Of a stretch of 64,000 bases of DNA, positions 39,901 through 44,672 are shown piece by piece. The notes under the pieces are model-generated. The model had not been told where the DNA came from and made no database searches. It saw only the letters and a program-made list of their open reading frames with translations. The DNA is from Corbicula japonica (Eukaryota > Mollusca > Bivalvia > Venerida > Cyrenidae): positions 2,545,001 to 2,609,000 of the forward strand of contig JAZAYU010000003.1 of NCBI GenBank assembly GCA_038501625.1. Reading direction: 5' to 3'. Every line of letters starts with the position of its first letter. The first letter of the stretch is position 1. The position numbers were made by a program, and so were the translations under genes.

Positions 39901-40482
39901 TGACAAAAGTAAATACCGTAACTTTTGATAGCAGGTTGAAGAGCCAAACCAAAAGTAGGTCAACGCCTACTTTAAGTGCACTGGTTATGGCTTTCATTTA
40001 ACTAATTATCTAACATTTTTCTTTAACTAGAAGCATTGTGTAAGTCAGGATCAGGAATATCTGGACTGGTGGCGTCCAAGGGAAAATAGTAATGGGATCA
40101 CACTGGTATGTCACCTAATATCACACCCAGCATTTCTGGGTCCAACTATTCAATTGGAATCGATGTTTAAACTTGTTTAGGATTCCGCAGTTATGAGCTG
40201 GCTCCCAAACAAGCTCCCTGTCCAAGATGTTTTTTTATTTTTTAACTAGGTCATAGTAGTAAAAATTGTCATGTTCTCATCTTCCCACAAAATGAACGAA
40301 ACAGGCATGAAACAATTTCTTGTAGTGAAATGAAACTTTGACAGACAGCTGGCTGAAAAGTATGGTGCCAAATGGTTTATGCAAGAAATTTAAGGGAAAA
40401 TGTTATTACCTTTGATGAGTCCTAATAAACTTGATGGTAATCCTTTTGTGTAATTATTTCCAATCCGCGATCTCTGTGACAT
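375..40482 (-). CDS. dmd: Dystrophin, 5' part of gene (18 coding exons, continues past left edge)
   Basis: Spliced CDS, exons in transcript order: 40482-40410, 38533-38472, 37358-37266, 35359-35279, 28527-28435, 24203-24112, 23263-23183, 22419-22304, 21597-21407, 8957-8763, 6874-6693, 6313-6078, 5754-5516, 5244-5065, 4419-4162, 2685-2598, 2050-1809, 525-375. The 2653 nt give 884 residues. CH1 lies at ~29-133 ([12 protein letters not shown]), CH2 at ~150-254 ([16 protein letters not shown]), hinge 1 at ~255-313, spectrin repeats R1 ~314-420, R2 ~421-530, R3 ~530-638, hinge 2 ~639-680, R4 ~681-785, then part of R5. Motif order, repeat register and exon phases match vertebrate dystrophin/utrophin. 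In the family, the tandem CH pair binds F-actin and the rod leads to WW-EF-ZZ domains that anchor beta-dystroglycan and syntrophins at the muscle membrane; those C-terminal domains are outside the window. Utrophin is the vertebrate paralogue; invertebrates generally have one gene. Confidence 0.96.
696..937. repeat. Family A palindromic MITE
   Basis: Ends TTAACCCTTCCCTGTAT and CAAGGAAAGGGTTAA form terminal inverted repeats flanked by TTAA. The inside is two nested inverted pairs built on GATCCAGATCAGC / GATCAGGATC. Confidence 0.85.
1069..1262. repeat. AT-rich inverted/duplicated repeat
   Basis: Two related hairpin halves, each pairing AACTTCTTTAAA with TTTAAAGAAGTT, separated by an AT run. 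Confidence 0.7.
1809..2050 (-). CDS. dmd: Dystrophin exon 17 (repeat 4 to repeat 5)
   Basis: 242 nt, residues 754-834. Contains [20 protein letters not shown] (helix C of repeat 4) and [20 protein letters not shown] (helix A of repeat 5; human QLQQLEQMTTTAENWLKIQP). Ends SKQLEQCK|gtaag, like human KSQLKICK. Confidence 0.93.
2206..2438. repeat. Family A palindromic MITE, diverged
   Basis: The core pairs (GATCAGGATCTGTACTG, CAGATCCTGATCAGA) and the right end GGTTAA are kept; the left end has decayed. Lies in intron 16. Confidence 0.7.
2598..2685 (-). CDS. dmd: Dystrophin exon 16 (spectrin repeat 4)
   Basis: 88 nt, residues 725-753 plus one base: [20 protein letters not shown] then [10 protein letters not shown] short helix-B exon, needed to bring the frame of exon 17 into register. 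Acceptor ttcag, donor gtactt. A Family B foldback (2706-2847) starts 20 bp upstream of its acceptor. Confidence 0.88.
2706..2847. repeat. Family B foldback element
   Basis: Near-perfect palindrome: CCCAAGGTTATAAAACTGAG ... CTCAGTTTTATAACCTTCAA, meeting at GGCGACTGGTTGCC. Each arm is about 65-70 bp. Confidence 0.9.
2861..3045. repeat. Family A copy, first of a fused pair
   Basis: Starts TTAATCCTTTACTCCATA and ends GGAGGAACGGGTTAA. Its last TTAA is also the first TTAA of the next copy. Confidence 0.8.
3042..3283. repeat. Family A copy, second of a fused pair (well preserved)
   Basis: TTAACCCTTTCCTCCATTT ... CTATGGAGGAAAGGGTTAA. Shares one TTAA (3042-3045) with the copy to its left. Confidence 0.9.
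3474..3702. repeat. Family A palindromic MITE
   Basis: Left end TTATCCCTTTCCTCCATAG, right end ATGGAGGAAAGGGTTA, full internal palindrome. Confidence 0.85.
4162..4419 (-). CDS. dmd: Dystrophin exon 15 (hinge 2, start of repeat 4)
   Basis: 258 nt, phase 0, residues 639-724. Acidic linker ([20 protein letters not shown]), then [20 protein letters not shown] at the place where human dystrophin has QKKRQITVDSEIRKRL. It is followed by helix A ([20 protein letters not shown]). Acceptor aaag, donor gtactc. Confidence 0.93.
4444..4657. repeat. Family A copy fused to a tandem array
   Basis: The left end is worn; the right end ATATGGAGGAAAGGGTTAA runs directly into the 60-bp tandem array. Confidence 0.8.
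4652..5016. repeat. 60-bp tandem array (about six units)
   Basis: The unit begins AGTTAATACTATCTGACGAA. Four units are identical; the rightmost two carry changes and a small insertion. It ends about 50 bp from the exon 14 donor. Confidence 0.95.
5065..5244 (-). CDS. dmd: Dystrophin exon 14 (spectrin repeat 3)
   Basis: 180 nt, phase 0, residues 579-638: [20 protein letters not shown] ... [20 protein letters not shown] then KK. Heptad-like helices with the helix-C RW. A 60-bp tandem array in the next intron ends about 50 bp from its donor (gtaag). Confidence 0.92.
5516..5754 (-). CDS. dmd: Dystrophin exon 13 (end of repeat 2, start of repeat 3)
   Basis: 239 nt, residues 499-578. Contains [20 protein letters not shown] and [20 protein letters not shown], matching human LGDRWANICRWTEDRW and LLKWQRLTEEQCLFSAWL. 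Acceptor ccag, donor gtaaat, ends in phase 0. Confidence 0.96.
6078..6313 (-). CDS. dmd: Dystrophin exon 12 (spectrin repeat 2)
   Basis: 236 nt, residues 420-498 plus one base. [20 protein letters not shown] aligns with human LQNQKLKELNDWLTKTEER, and [15 protein letters not shown] with human VRVNSLTHMVVVVDE, the acidic loop typical of dystrophin repeat 2. Acceptor tttcag, donor gtaag. Confidence 0.96.
6693..6874 (-). CDS. dmd: Dystrophin exon 11 (spectrin repeat 1)
   Basis: 182 nt, residues 360-419 plus two bases: [20 protein letters not shown] ... [20 protein letters not shown]. Helices B and C of repeat 1, including the conserved LLN-RWE-LR. Acceptor tgcag, donor AA|gtatgt. Confidence 0.95.
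6983..7937 (+). mobile_element. Helitron-like non-autonomous element with six ~146-bp core units
   Basis: Starts AACAAGAGGGCC and ends GTGACAGGTGAGCTAAAAA. The inner units repeat GATATCATTGAGATAAACATT at about 7030, 7177, 7324, 7470, 7616 and 7762. Such arrays between fixed ends are known for molluscan HINE/pearl-type elements. No ORF. Confidence 0.7.
8170..8345. repeat. Family B foldback, diverged
   Basis: Keeps TCTCAAGCATCCAATTGG and TCTCAGTTTTATATCCTTGG; the arms no longer pair fully. Confidence 0.45.
8763..8957 (-). CDS. dmd: Dystrophin exon 10 (hinge 1, spectrin repeat 1)
   Basis: 195 nt, phase 0, residues 295-359. Ser-rich hinge ([17 protein letters not shown]) followed by helix A of repeat 1 with its hallmark Trp ([20 protein letters not shown]; human ALEEVLSWLLSAEDTLQAQG). 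Acceptor cag, donor gtaaag. It is separated from exon 9 by a 12.4-kb intron; a small hinge exon in that gap cannot be excluded, although the phases already join. Confidence 0.94.
8993..9136. repeat. Family B foldback
   Basis: CAGTCTCAAATCTC...GATCTGATTGGCTGAAATGG with a partly mismatched mirror arm, 40 bp upstream of the exon 10 acceptor. Confidence 0.75.
9155..9435. repeat. Family A, strongly diverged
   Basis: Core motifs CAGATCCAGATCAGC and GATCTAAACTG persist; the ends are degraded. Confidence 0.5.
9796..9999. repeat. GCT/GAT trinucleotide microsatellite
   Basis: A (GCT)n run at about 9792-9810, then interrupted (GAT)n to about 9999. The reading frames over it are artefacts. Confidence 0.9.
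10309..10380 (+). other. Degenerate tRNA-like sequence (tRNA pseudogene or SINE head)
   Basis: GCCTCGGTAGCTCAACTGG carries an A-box-like D arm (GCTC...GAGC pairs), and GGTTTGAATCC resembles a B box. The outer stem GCCTCGG/TCGTGGC has one mismatch. The T stem pairs badly and no clean anticodon arm forms, so a working tRNA is unlikely. It sits between copies of a GACCTTGACC-type repeat. Confidence 0.35.
11215..11312. repeat. Family B foldback, shortened
   Basis: GCTTGAGATTTGAGACTGGT with a reduced left arm. Confidence 0.6.
11590..11712. repeat. Family A half copy
   Basis: Left half only: ATATACGCATTTTTACGCAT to TTTTGGTCAGAAATAACC, then unrelated sequence. Confidence 0.8.
12671..12773. repeat. 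Family B foldback, internal deletion
   Basis: Starts CCAAGGTTATAAAACTGAGC; about 40 bp of the left arm is missing; ends CAGCTTTATAACCTCC. Confidence 0.75.
12824..13159. mobile_element. MITE with TA target duplication (pogo/Tigger-like)
   Basis: Terminal inverted repeats CCGTATATTCCCTATTAAA / TTTAATAGGGAATATACGG with C-rich inner ends (ACGCCCC), flanked on both sides by TA (12822-12823, 13160-13161). 336 bp, no ORF. Assignment to Tc1/mariner-pogo rests on the TA duplication only. Confidence 0.8.
13795..14045. repeat. Fragment of the cored-repeat element seen at 16098 and 43367
   Basis: GTGAAAAAGGGGCATAACTA, then ...AAAGCCCGCCC... and a GAACCTGATTAAAACG end, matching the right part of those elements. 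Confidence 0.65.
14213..16097 (+). mobile_element. Cored-repeat element with alternating ~147/156-bp units
   Basis: Begins AACTAGAAATGTGTCCATAG...ATGCCCCC and ends ATGGCGGGGGCATAA, so the ends carry ATGCCCCC/GGGGGCAT. In between are eleven units containing GTGACCTTGACC, at about 14351, 14498, 14662, 14808, 14965, 15112, 15258, 15413, 15560, 15716 and 15862. Alternating spacing and wording (GTCTTGATATGG versus GCCTTGTCATGG) show a ~303-bp dimer as the higher-order unit. A CA microsatellite lies near 16000. Confidence 0.75.
16098..17215 (+). mobile_element. Second cored-repeat element, directly abutting the first
   Basis: Starts GTCGCCATGCGCCGAAAACC, then ~140-bp units (AGCAACAGTGACCTTGACC), then ~145-bp units (GAAAAAGGGGCATAACTTTG), breaking off at GATGCCCGCCCATCAG where a half Family B begins. 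A longer copy is at 43367-44672. Confidence 0.75.
17215..17280. repeat. Family B half element
   Basis: Right arm only: AGCCAATCAGATGCTTGAGA to TTTTATGATCTTGGG. Confidence 0.75.
17657..17892. mobile_element. Mariner-type MITE, copy 1
   Basis: TIRs TATACTACTCAAAATTTG / CAAATTTTGAGTAGTATA. The body contains GCTGTGATTCTGAAAATTTG, shared with 31091-31325. TA-rich borders. No ORF. Confidence 0.75.
17975..18112. repeat. Family B foldback, diverged
   Basis: CAATCAGCTGCTTGAGATTT and a worn left arm. Confidence 0.5.
18583..18798. repeat. Family A palindromic MITE
   Basis: TTAACCCTTTCCTCCATATG ... ATGGAAGAAAGGGTTAA; a short deletion in the left half. Confidence 0.88.
18989..19127. repeat. Family B foldback
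   Basis: AAGGTTATAAAACTAAGATT ... TCAGTTATATAACCTTGG, arms meeting at CGACTGGTCGCC. Confidence 0.85.
19708..19922. repeat. Family A, diverged
   Basis: AACCCTTTTACTCCATATAT and core GTAGATCCTGATCAGACAGC; the right end is lost. Confidence 0.55.
20046..20287. repeat. Family A copy, first of a second fused pair
   Basis: TTAAACCTTGACTACATAGA ... ATATGGAGGAAAGGGATAA; full core. Confidence 0.85.
20284..20453. repeat. Family A copy, second of the fused pair, shortened
   Basis: ATAACCCTTGACTTCGTAGA ... GGAGAAAAGGGTTAT. Shares ATAA (20284-20287) with its left neighbour. Confidence 0.75.
21127..21303. repeat. GAA/GAT microsatellite
   Basis: Interrupted GAA and GAT runs about 100 bp downstream (transcript sense) of exon 9. 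The His- and Met-rich frames across it are artefacts. Confidence 0.9.
21407..21597 (-). CDS. dmd: Dystrophin exon 9 (end of CH2, start of hinge 1)
   Basis: 191 nt, residues 231-294. Starts [20 protein letters not shown] then KVLP, the CH2 C-terminus (human DVDTTYPDKKSILMYITSLFQVLP). It then enters a low-complexity linker rich in Ser, Pro and Thr ([20 protein letters not shown]). Acceptor tag, donor gtgagc, ends in phase 0. Confidence 0.95.
22304..22419 (-). CDS. dmd: Dystrophin exon 8 (CH2)
   Basis: 116 nt completing Lys192 and coding [20 protein letters not shown] then [18 protein letters not shown], plus one base. It corresponds to human exon 7 (119 nt: PDLFDW...AFNIARYQLGIEKLLDPE), one codon shorter. 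Acceptor tag, donor gttttt (weak beyond GT, but fixed by homology). Confidence 0.94.
22520..22761. repeat. Family A palindromic MITE
   Basis: TTAACCCTTTGATCCATAGA ... GGGGGAAAAGGTTAA, in intron 7 about 100 bp upstream of the exon 8 acceptor. Confidence 0.85.
23183..23263 (-). CDS. dmd: Dystrophin exon 7 (CH2)
   Basis: 81 nt, residues 165-191 plus two bases: (G)[18 protein letters not shown] then FNALIHRY. Contains the CH2 core NFTTSW-DGLA-NALIH. Acceptor ttttcag, donor AA|gtaag, which leaves a codon split 2+1 with the next exon. Confidence 0.95.
   Translation of the reverse strand, partial: LCNGGCEELYNKLERWTGFQCSHTQI
24112..24203 (-). CDS. dmd: Dystrophin exon 6 (linker and start of CH2)
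   Basis: 92 nt, residues 135-164 plus two bases: [20 protein letters not shown] then [10 protein letters not shown]. The block matches human VKNVMKNIMAGLQQTNSEKILLSW. It ends GG|gtatgt. With the next exon it makes 173 nt, exactly the size of human exon 6, so one extra intron divides the homologous exon here. Confidence 0.95.
24541..24660. repeat. Inverted repeat, ~40-bp arms
   Basis: Arms 24541-24580 and 24619-24660 pair around TTTTCATTTGGGTATG / CATACCCAAATGAAAA. Possible MITE; no clear target duplication. Confidence 0.75.
24733..24961. repeat. Family A palindromic MITE, diverged
   Basis: ATTTACTCCCTAGATAAG ... TTGGAGCAAAGGGTTAA with a recognisable core. Confidence 0.7.
25565..25612. repeat. 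TTCTA pentanucleotide microsatellite
   Basis: Repeats of TATTC broken by two TTTGC interruptions. Confidence 0.9.
26645..26815. repeat. Family A, strongly diverged
   Basis: GCCCTTTCCTCCAGATG and weak core motifs. Confidence 0.45.
26857..27370. other. Possible end of an unclassified transposon
   Basis: AGGCGGATCCAGGGGGGGCG followed by CGTACGCCCCCCCTAAAATT looks like a terminal G/C hairpin. Farther in, an ATG at 27262 starts [20 protein letters not shown] (35 codons), which could be a transposase leader remnant. The opposite end was not found. Confidence 0.35.
28198..28335. repeat. Family B foldback, diverged
   Basis: AAATTGTAATCATCTGATTG / GCCTACCAAATTCTTGAGAT arms, about 100 bp downstream of exon 5. 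Confidence 0.6.
28435..28527 (-). CDS. dmd: Dystrophin exon 5 (end of CH1)
   Basis: 93 nt, phase 0, residues 104-134: [20 protein letters not shown] then [11 protein letters not shown], the signature end of CH1 (DIVDGN-KLTLGL-W-IILHWQ). Same length as human exon 5. The acceptor cag (28530-28528) directly adjoins an 82-bp tandem array beginning at 28531, so its upstream splice signals lie in repeat DNA. Confidence 0.97.
28531..29158. repeat. 82-bp tandem array (about 7.6 units) at the exon 5 acceptor
   Basis: The unit starts AAGTACACACAATACATTCA and ends GACATGAACTTTTACTTAC. Units differ by a few substitutions (GTACCTC versus GATCTC) and some lack the last ~6 bp. The first unit touches the acceptor AG of exon 5. 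Confidence 0.97.
29230..29305. repeat. Family B half element
   Basis: CCCAAGGTTATAAAAACTGA to TGATTGGCTGAAATGGC; the right arm is missing. Confidence 0.75.
30198..30342. repeat. Family B foldback
   Basis: Variant ends CCCAAGATCATAAAACTAAG / TAGTTTTAGGATCATGAG; inner arms perfect around GACTGGTCGCCATTTCAG. Confidence 0.88.
30587..30828. repeat. Family A palindromic MITE (well preserved)
   Basis: TTAACCCTTTCCTCCACAG ... ATATGGAGGAAAGGGTTTA. Confidence 0.9.
30938..31085. repeat. Family A fragment
   Basis: Core only: CATGCCATCTGATCAGGATC to GAATCTACACTGGTTGC. Confidence 0.7.
31091..31325. mobile_element. Mariner-type MITE, copy 2
   Basis: TATACTACTCAAAACTTGAT ... TCAAATTTTGAGTAATATA; shares its whole body plan with 17657-17892. 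TA-type flanks. Confidence 0.75.
31650..31819. repeat. Family A copy, left end missing
   Basis: From GGTGCCGTCTGATCAGGATC to ACAGGAAAGGGTTAA. Confidence 0.85.
32590..32762. repeat. Family A, strongly diverged
   Basis: GATTTAGATCAGATGACATG and GATCTGCATCTACACTGG persist. Confidence 0.4.
34793..34846. repeat. 27-bp tandem duplication
   Basis: ATGAATGAGACAAGCTTCTT plus seven bases, twice, without change. Confidence 0.95.
35279..35359 (-). CDS. dmd: Dystrophin exon 4 (CH1)
   Basis: 81 nt, phase 0, residues 77-103: [20 protein letters not shown] then VLEKQYN. It corresponds to the human KEKGSTRVHALNNVNKALRV segment and is one codon longer than human exon 4 (78 nt). Acceptor ccag, donor gtaag. 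Confidence 0.96.
35360..37265 (-). other. Dystrophin intron 3
   Basis: Mostly a probable element between about 35888 and 36998, bounded by a G-run with CATACATGCCA on the left and TGGCATGTATGGGGGGG on the right. It also holds a short CAA run at about 36610-36630. The rest is featureless. Confidence 0.55.
35888..36998. mobile_element. Probable ~1.1-kb element with G-run termini
   Basis: Left: a run of about 30 Gs (two A interruptions) and CATACATGCCAGG. Right: CTTGGCATGTATGGGGGGG, its mirror. Inside: AAGTGAGACTGG and GTGAGTTTTTACCTCACGG motifs and no ORF. No target duplication confirmed. Confidence 0.45.
37266..37358 (-). CDS. dmd: Dystrophin exon 3 (CH1)
   Basis: 93 nt, phase 0 at both ends, residues 46-76: [20 protein letters not shown] then [11 protein letters not shown]. 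This is the conserved LF-DL-DG--LL-LLE-L-G core of CH1. Acceptor cag, donor gtaag. Same size and phase as human DMD exon 3. Confidence 0.97.
37449..37708. repeat. Family A palindromic MITE, diverged
   Basis: TTAACCATTTATTCCATATC ... TATGGAATAAAGGGTTAA, in intron 2 about 90 bp upstream of the exon 3 acceptor. Confidence 0.8.
38472..38533 (-). CDS. dmd: Dystrophin exon 2 (start of CH1)
   Basis: 62 nt, coding [18 protein letters not shown] and three further residues (25-45; Asp25 is split across the intron). This is the first actin-binding segment of CH1 and nearly identical to vertebrate dystrophin ([13 protein letters not shown]). Acceptor cag, donor gtattt. The length and phase equal human DMD exon 2. 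Confidence 0.97.
38534..40409 (-). other. Dystrophin intron 1
   Basis: Holds an inverted-repeat MITE-like element (39032-39170) and a decayed Family A half-copy (about 39575-39680). 39690-40409 shows nothing recognisable. Confidence 0.65.
39032..39170. repeat. Inverted repeat, ~42-bp arms (MITE-like)
   Basis: ACAGTATGCATTCTGTAGG / CCTACATAATGCATACTGT, extending through TTCGTATT / AATACGAA. Confidence 0.8.
40410..40482 (-). CDS. dmd: Dystrophin exon 1 (start codon)
   Basis: Codes for [20 protein letters not shown] and four more residues (1-24), ending on the first base (G) of codon 25, followed by donor gtaata. An in-frame TAA lies 24-26 bases upstream of the ATG (40507-40509), so this Met is a well-supported start. 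The sequence does not resemble the vertebrate muscle N-terminus, but the exon ends in the same phase at the same protein position, as expected for alternative first exons. The transcription start was not located. Confidence 0.85.
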
Positions 40483-41447
40483 ACTTTTCACTAACTTTTT
40501 CAAAACTTAATCAATGTTCAATTCTTATCTGTAGTAATCATACAATACTTCCAGGTCTAAAGCATCCATGATCAAATACATGCAAACTTATTTTTCTTTC
40601 ATTCACACCTATCACATGGTCCAAAGTACACTTGCACTTGACACAGATTCTGGCGGTTTATTTAAAACTCAGAGAATCTCCCGTGTATTTAAAAATTGGA
40701 CAATGTCATATTCCAATAAATATGTCAATCTATATAAATATCCCTATAATTACTAGAAATGACAAAGCTTGCACATTCTAGAAATCCATTTCCCAGATTG
40801 AAATTTGATTCCGTAAAATTGATATGGATTGCCTGTGTTACAACTGATTATGATGGTCGTAAAATTCATGCAGTATCCATATTACTCTGCAAACTATCTT
40901 TAAATATCCTTCATTATCATGTATCATGCACTTTTCTATGTCAATATTTTCAAACTGCTAAATAATGCATGCAAATCACCACAATATAACACATAACAAA
41001 TTTCTAATCCTAATTAAAAGTGCACAGTCAACTTAAAGTGAACTCAATCTTAGAAATTTGATTGAGAAGCACACTCACACTGAATGAATTATCTTACAAA
41101 CTTATCACGGACAATTTCATATCCAAATATTAATTTTCCATTCAAAATTTCAAATCCATATTTGCGGACAATGTACTGCGGTATCTTGCGTTAAGTGTCC
41201 ACTACAGAAAGACGGGGGAATATTTACTTTATGGCTTAAGCAAACAACGGCAATACAGTCAGTTTTGCAGGACTTACAATGAGATAGAGAAGAATGTAAA
41301 CAAGATTGGGAGACAATTATTTCATATCTTAAGCAGTGAAAAACATATCAGAGCTGTCAATTGTCCCAAATGACTTATGATTAAGTTACAGCTTTAACAA
41401 TATGATTCAATCATCCTTAATATGGTCAAAAGTAAATGCAATTTTTT
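40483..41447. promoter_or_regulatory. Region upstream of the dystrophin start codon
   Basis: Must contain 5'UTR unless a further non-coding first exon lies upstream. An in-frame stop at 40507-40509 closes the frame above the ATG. A TACAG at about 40530 could be a splice acceptor for an upstream leader exon. No TATA box or CpG-rich promoter stands out. Confidence 0.35.
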
Positions 41448-41685
41448 TTAACCCTTTACTCTATTGCATAACTGCAATCACCTTGCTCAAACAGTGTAGA
41501 TCCGGATCAGCCAGCATAACACTGTCCACACTGTTCACTGTTAGATTCATAAGGTTATTTCTGACCAAAACACGATCGGTGCAGATCCATATCAGTATCA
41601 GAGAGCATGAACGTGCTGGCTGATCTAGATCTACACCAGTTAAACTTCTCATAAAACTCATACATAATTATGGAGAAAGGGTTAA
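41448..41685. repeat. Family A palindromic MITE
   Basis: TTAACCCTTTACTCTATTGC ... TATGGAGAAAGGGTTAA. Confidence 0.85.
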
Positions 41686-41929
41686 ACAATAAAATAATAC
41701 AATCATAAAACAATGAAATTTAGTTTTCAGTTACTCACAATTCTACTTACATTTAATTAAATCAGCTTTTAGAAGAGATAAATAACACATTATTTAATTA
41801 ATATTAATAAGCCATTAGGCTGGAAACACGCCATGGATGTTCCCCTAGATCTGGATCTACATTGTTTACCAATGGAAAACAGCCATATCCCATGGAGTAA
41901 ACGGCTATGAGTTGTTCACAATGATTGCT

Positions 41930-42052
41930 TTAACCCTTTCCCCTATAGACACACCTTTACTGCGTGGGCCAACAGTCTAGATCCAGATCAGCCGGCACAT
42001 CTACACTAGCAGCACATGCGTAAAAATGCGTATTTATGGAGGAAAAGGTTAA
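41930..42052. repeat. Family A, short internally deleted form
   Basis: Both ends are intact (TTAACCCTTTCCCCTATAG ... TATGGAGGAAAAGGTTAA) but only 123 bp; the middle ~115 bp is gone. Confidence 0.88.
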
Positions 42053-42551
42053 TAGACATGGATCTATGTGCTAGATCTTAGATTGAATTAAACTGACCCA
42101 ATCATAAATCTCTTAGAACCCACATAACACTCTGTAGGGTGATTGAATAAAATCAAAAGTTTTTATCATTCTACAAATTTGCCTACAGCTTACTGTTTGT
42201 CAAATACATAGTTATCACTTTCACAAAAATTGTCAAATTGACGGAACTTTGATGTTAAATAAGGTAAAAATTGATCTACCCGGTCTTTGTGATGAAAAAG
42301 TACGGATAAAAACAAAACGTAATCAGTAAATGTATCCTAGAGTCGATGGAATGTCGATATTGATTTAAACAATTTGATGGAAAACTTTGAACAATTTTTA
42401 TTGATAGAGATGCAGAAATGAATTAATGAATTAGACTGGAAAATCAATATTTTGCACGTAATAAAGTTTTATCCTAATCTGCAAATTCGGCGCTTGTGGG
42501 ATGAGATGGGGTTAGGGATGGAGATGGTAAATTACTTCCTAATCTTTATTT

Positions 42552-42772
42552 TACCCCTTATTTCATTGATACACCTTTCTTGTATGGGCAAACAGTGTAG
42601 ATCCAGATCTGCTGCATCTGATCAGGATTTACACTTTTAGCTAGTAGTTGTTTCTAAACAATTAGCAAACAGTGTAGATCCAGATCTGATAACTCAGGTG
42701 TGCCGGATGATCTGGACCTACATGTATGCTGTTTACCTATGCAATTAAAGTCATATATGTGTCATAAAGGGT
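42552..42772. repeat. Family A, diverged
   Basis: CAGTGTAGATCCAGATCTGC twice and a CATAAAGGGTAAATAA right end. Confidence 0.6.
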
Positions 42773-43085
42773 AAATAAATTATCATAAACAATTTAAAGA
42801 ACAAAGGAATGCATTTTATCTATACTTCTACATCATTACAAAACCTTTATGTCATTATGTCAATTTTTTCATTCTTACTTACACCTTAAACCAATCAATA
42901 AGACCCAAGATTTTCTGATATTACAGATGAACGCATATGAATGCATCATATTTTAAAACAAGTTACAAACATCAAAAAGGATCATATTTAAATATTGAAG
43001 ATTGCATCAGTTATTAGGAAAAGTAAAAGACATCTTGATAATCCTCCGAGATCATATTTCACCCATAGAGAGAAAATTGTTATTG

Positions 43086-43334
43086 AACCCTTTACTTCAT
43101 ATATATGCATTTTAATGCATGTGTCAACAGTGTAGATCCAAACAGCCGGCACATTTGAGCAGTCTGATCAGGATCTGCACTGTTTGCTTTTTTTGTTTAT
43201 TATGTTATTTCTAACCAAAAAATAAACAGTGTTGATCCTGATCAGATGGCACGAATGTGCTGGATGATCTGGGTCTAAACTGTTTCGAACATGAGATTAA
43301 ATGCATATATAAAATGATGGTGTAATTGGTTAAA
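43086..43334. repeat. Family A, diverged
   Basis: GAACCCTTTACTTCATATAT, core GATCAGGATCTGCACTGT / GATCCTGATCAGATGG, right end TTGGTTAA. Confidence 0.7.
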
Positions 43335-43366
43335 CCTGCATTTGAATACAAAATACAAGAAAATAT

Positions 43367-44672
43367 CGTCGCCACGCGCCGAAAACCAGGTTTTCATTTA
43401 ATACTTATACTTTTGTAAAGAAAATATCTGATATGAAGAAAATGAACTTCTATTTTTAGCAACAGTGACCTTGATCTTGATCACAGACTTCTGAGTAGAA
43501 ATCCCGAGTTGCGTCTTGGTATCAGCTACCCAAAGAAAGTTTGGTGTCAATAGATCACAGCTAACCCAAGTAATAAGGAGAAACCTAAATTTCTATTTTT
43601 AGCAAAAATGACATAGACCTTTATCACAGACACCTGGGTATCAATCCTAAGTAGTGTCTTGATATAAGCTACCCACAAACCAAGTTTGGTGTCAATAGGC
43701 CAAAGAAAACTCAAGCTATTGAGCAGAAACTGAACTTCTATTTTTAGCTACAGTGACCTTGAGCTTTATCACAGGCGCCTGGGTAGCAATCTCAAGCTGC
43801 ATCTTGATATTAGATACCAACACTAAGTTCGGCGTAAATATACCAAAGCTAACTCAAGTTATTAAGGGAAAACTGAATTTCTATTTTTAGCAACAGTGAC
43901 CTTGACCTTGATCACAGATACCTGTGGCAATCCCAAGCTGTCTTTTGATATCAGCTACTCATATACTAAGTTTGGCATTAGGTAAAAGCAAACTCAAGTT
44001 ATTGAGGGTAAGCTGAATTTCTAAATTTAGCAAGTGACCTTGACCTTTATCACAGACATCTGGGTAGCAATCTCAAGCTGCCTGTTGATATAAGCTACCC
44101 ACAAACCAAGCTAAGCGTCAACAGGCAATTTGGCATCAACAGATAACATTCACAAAATACTTTACAAAAAATCTAAGTCAAAAAGGGGCATAACTTTTGC
44201 AAAACACAGTCAGGGGTTATGAAACTTGACCTGATAATTGGTACTGTGATGTCAAACAATTATGTAAAGTTTCAAAGCTATACCTTGAATGGTAACTGAG
44301 AAAAACACAACTTTCACAAAAAAATTAACAAAATTTCTAAGTGAAAAAGGGGCATAACTTTGTCAAAATAAGTCAGGGATTATGAAACTTGTCCTCATAA
44401 TTGGTATTGAGATGTCAGATAACTATGTTAAGTTTCAAAGTTGTACCTTAAACGGTTACTGAGAAAAACACAACTTTCACAAAAAACTTAACAAAACTTA
44501 ACACCTGTGCCATCTGATCAGGATCTGCACTGGTTGCAATTTGGTCAGAAATAACCTACAACTTTCACAAAAAACTTCACAAAATGTTGACGCCCGCCCG
44601 CCCAACCCCCCGCCCAACGACATACCCCAATCTAATAACCAGGATTTTTCTAAAGAAAACCTGGTTAATAAA
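43367..44672 (+). mobile_element. Cored-repeat element, fuller copy of 16098-17215
   Basis: Starts GTCGCCACGCGCCGAAAACC and ends AAAGAAAACCTGGTTAATA. Contains ~140-bp GTGACCTTGACC units, then ~145-bp AAAAAGGGGCATAAC units, then a C-rich tail (GACGCCCGCCCGCCCAAC). A 55-bp Family A piece (about 44503-44558) is embedded. Confidence 0.75.
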
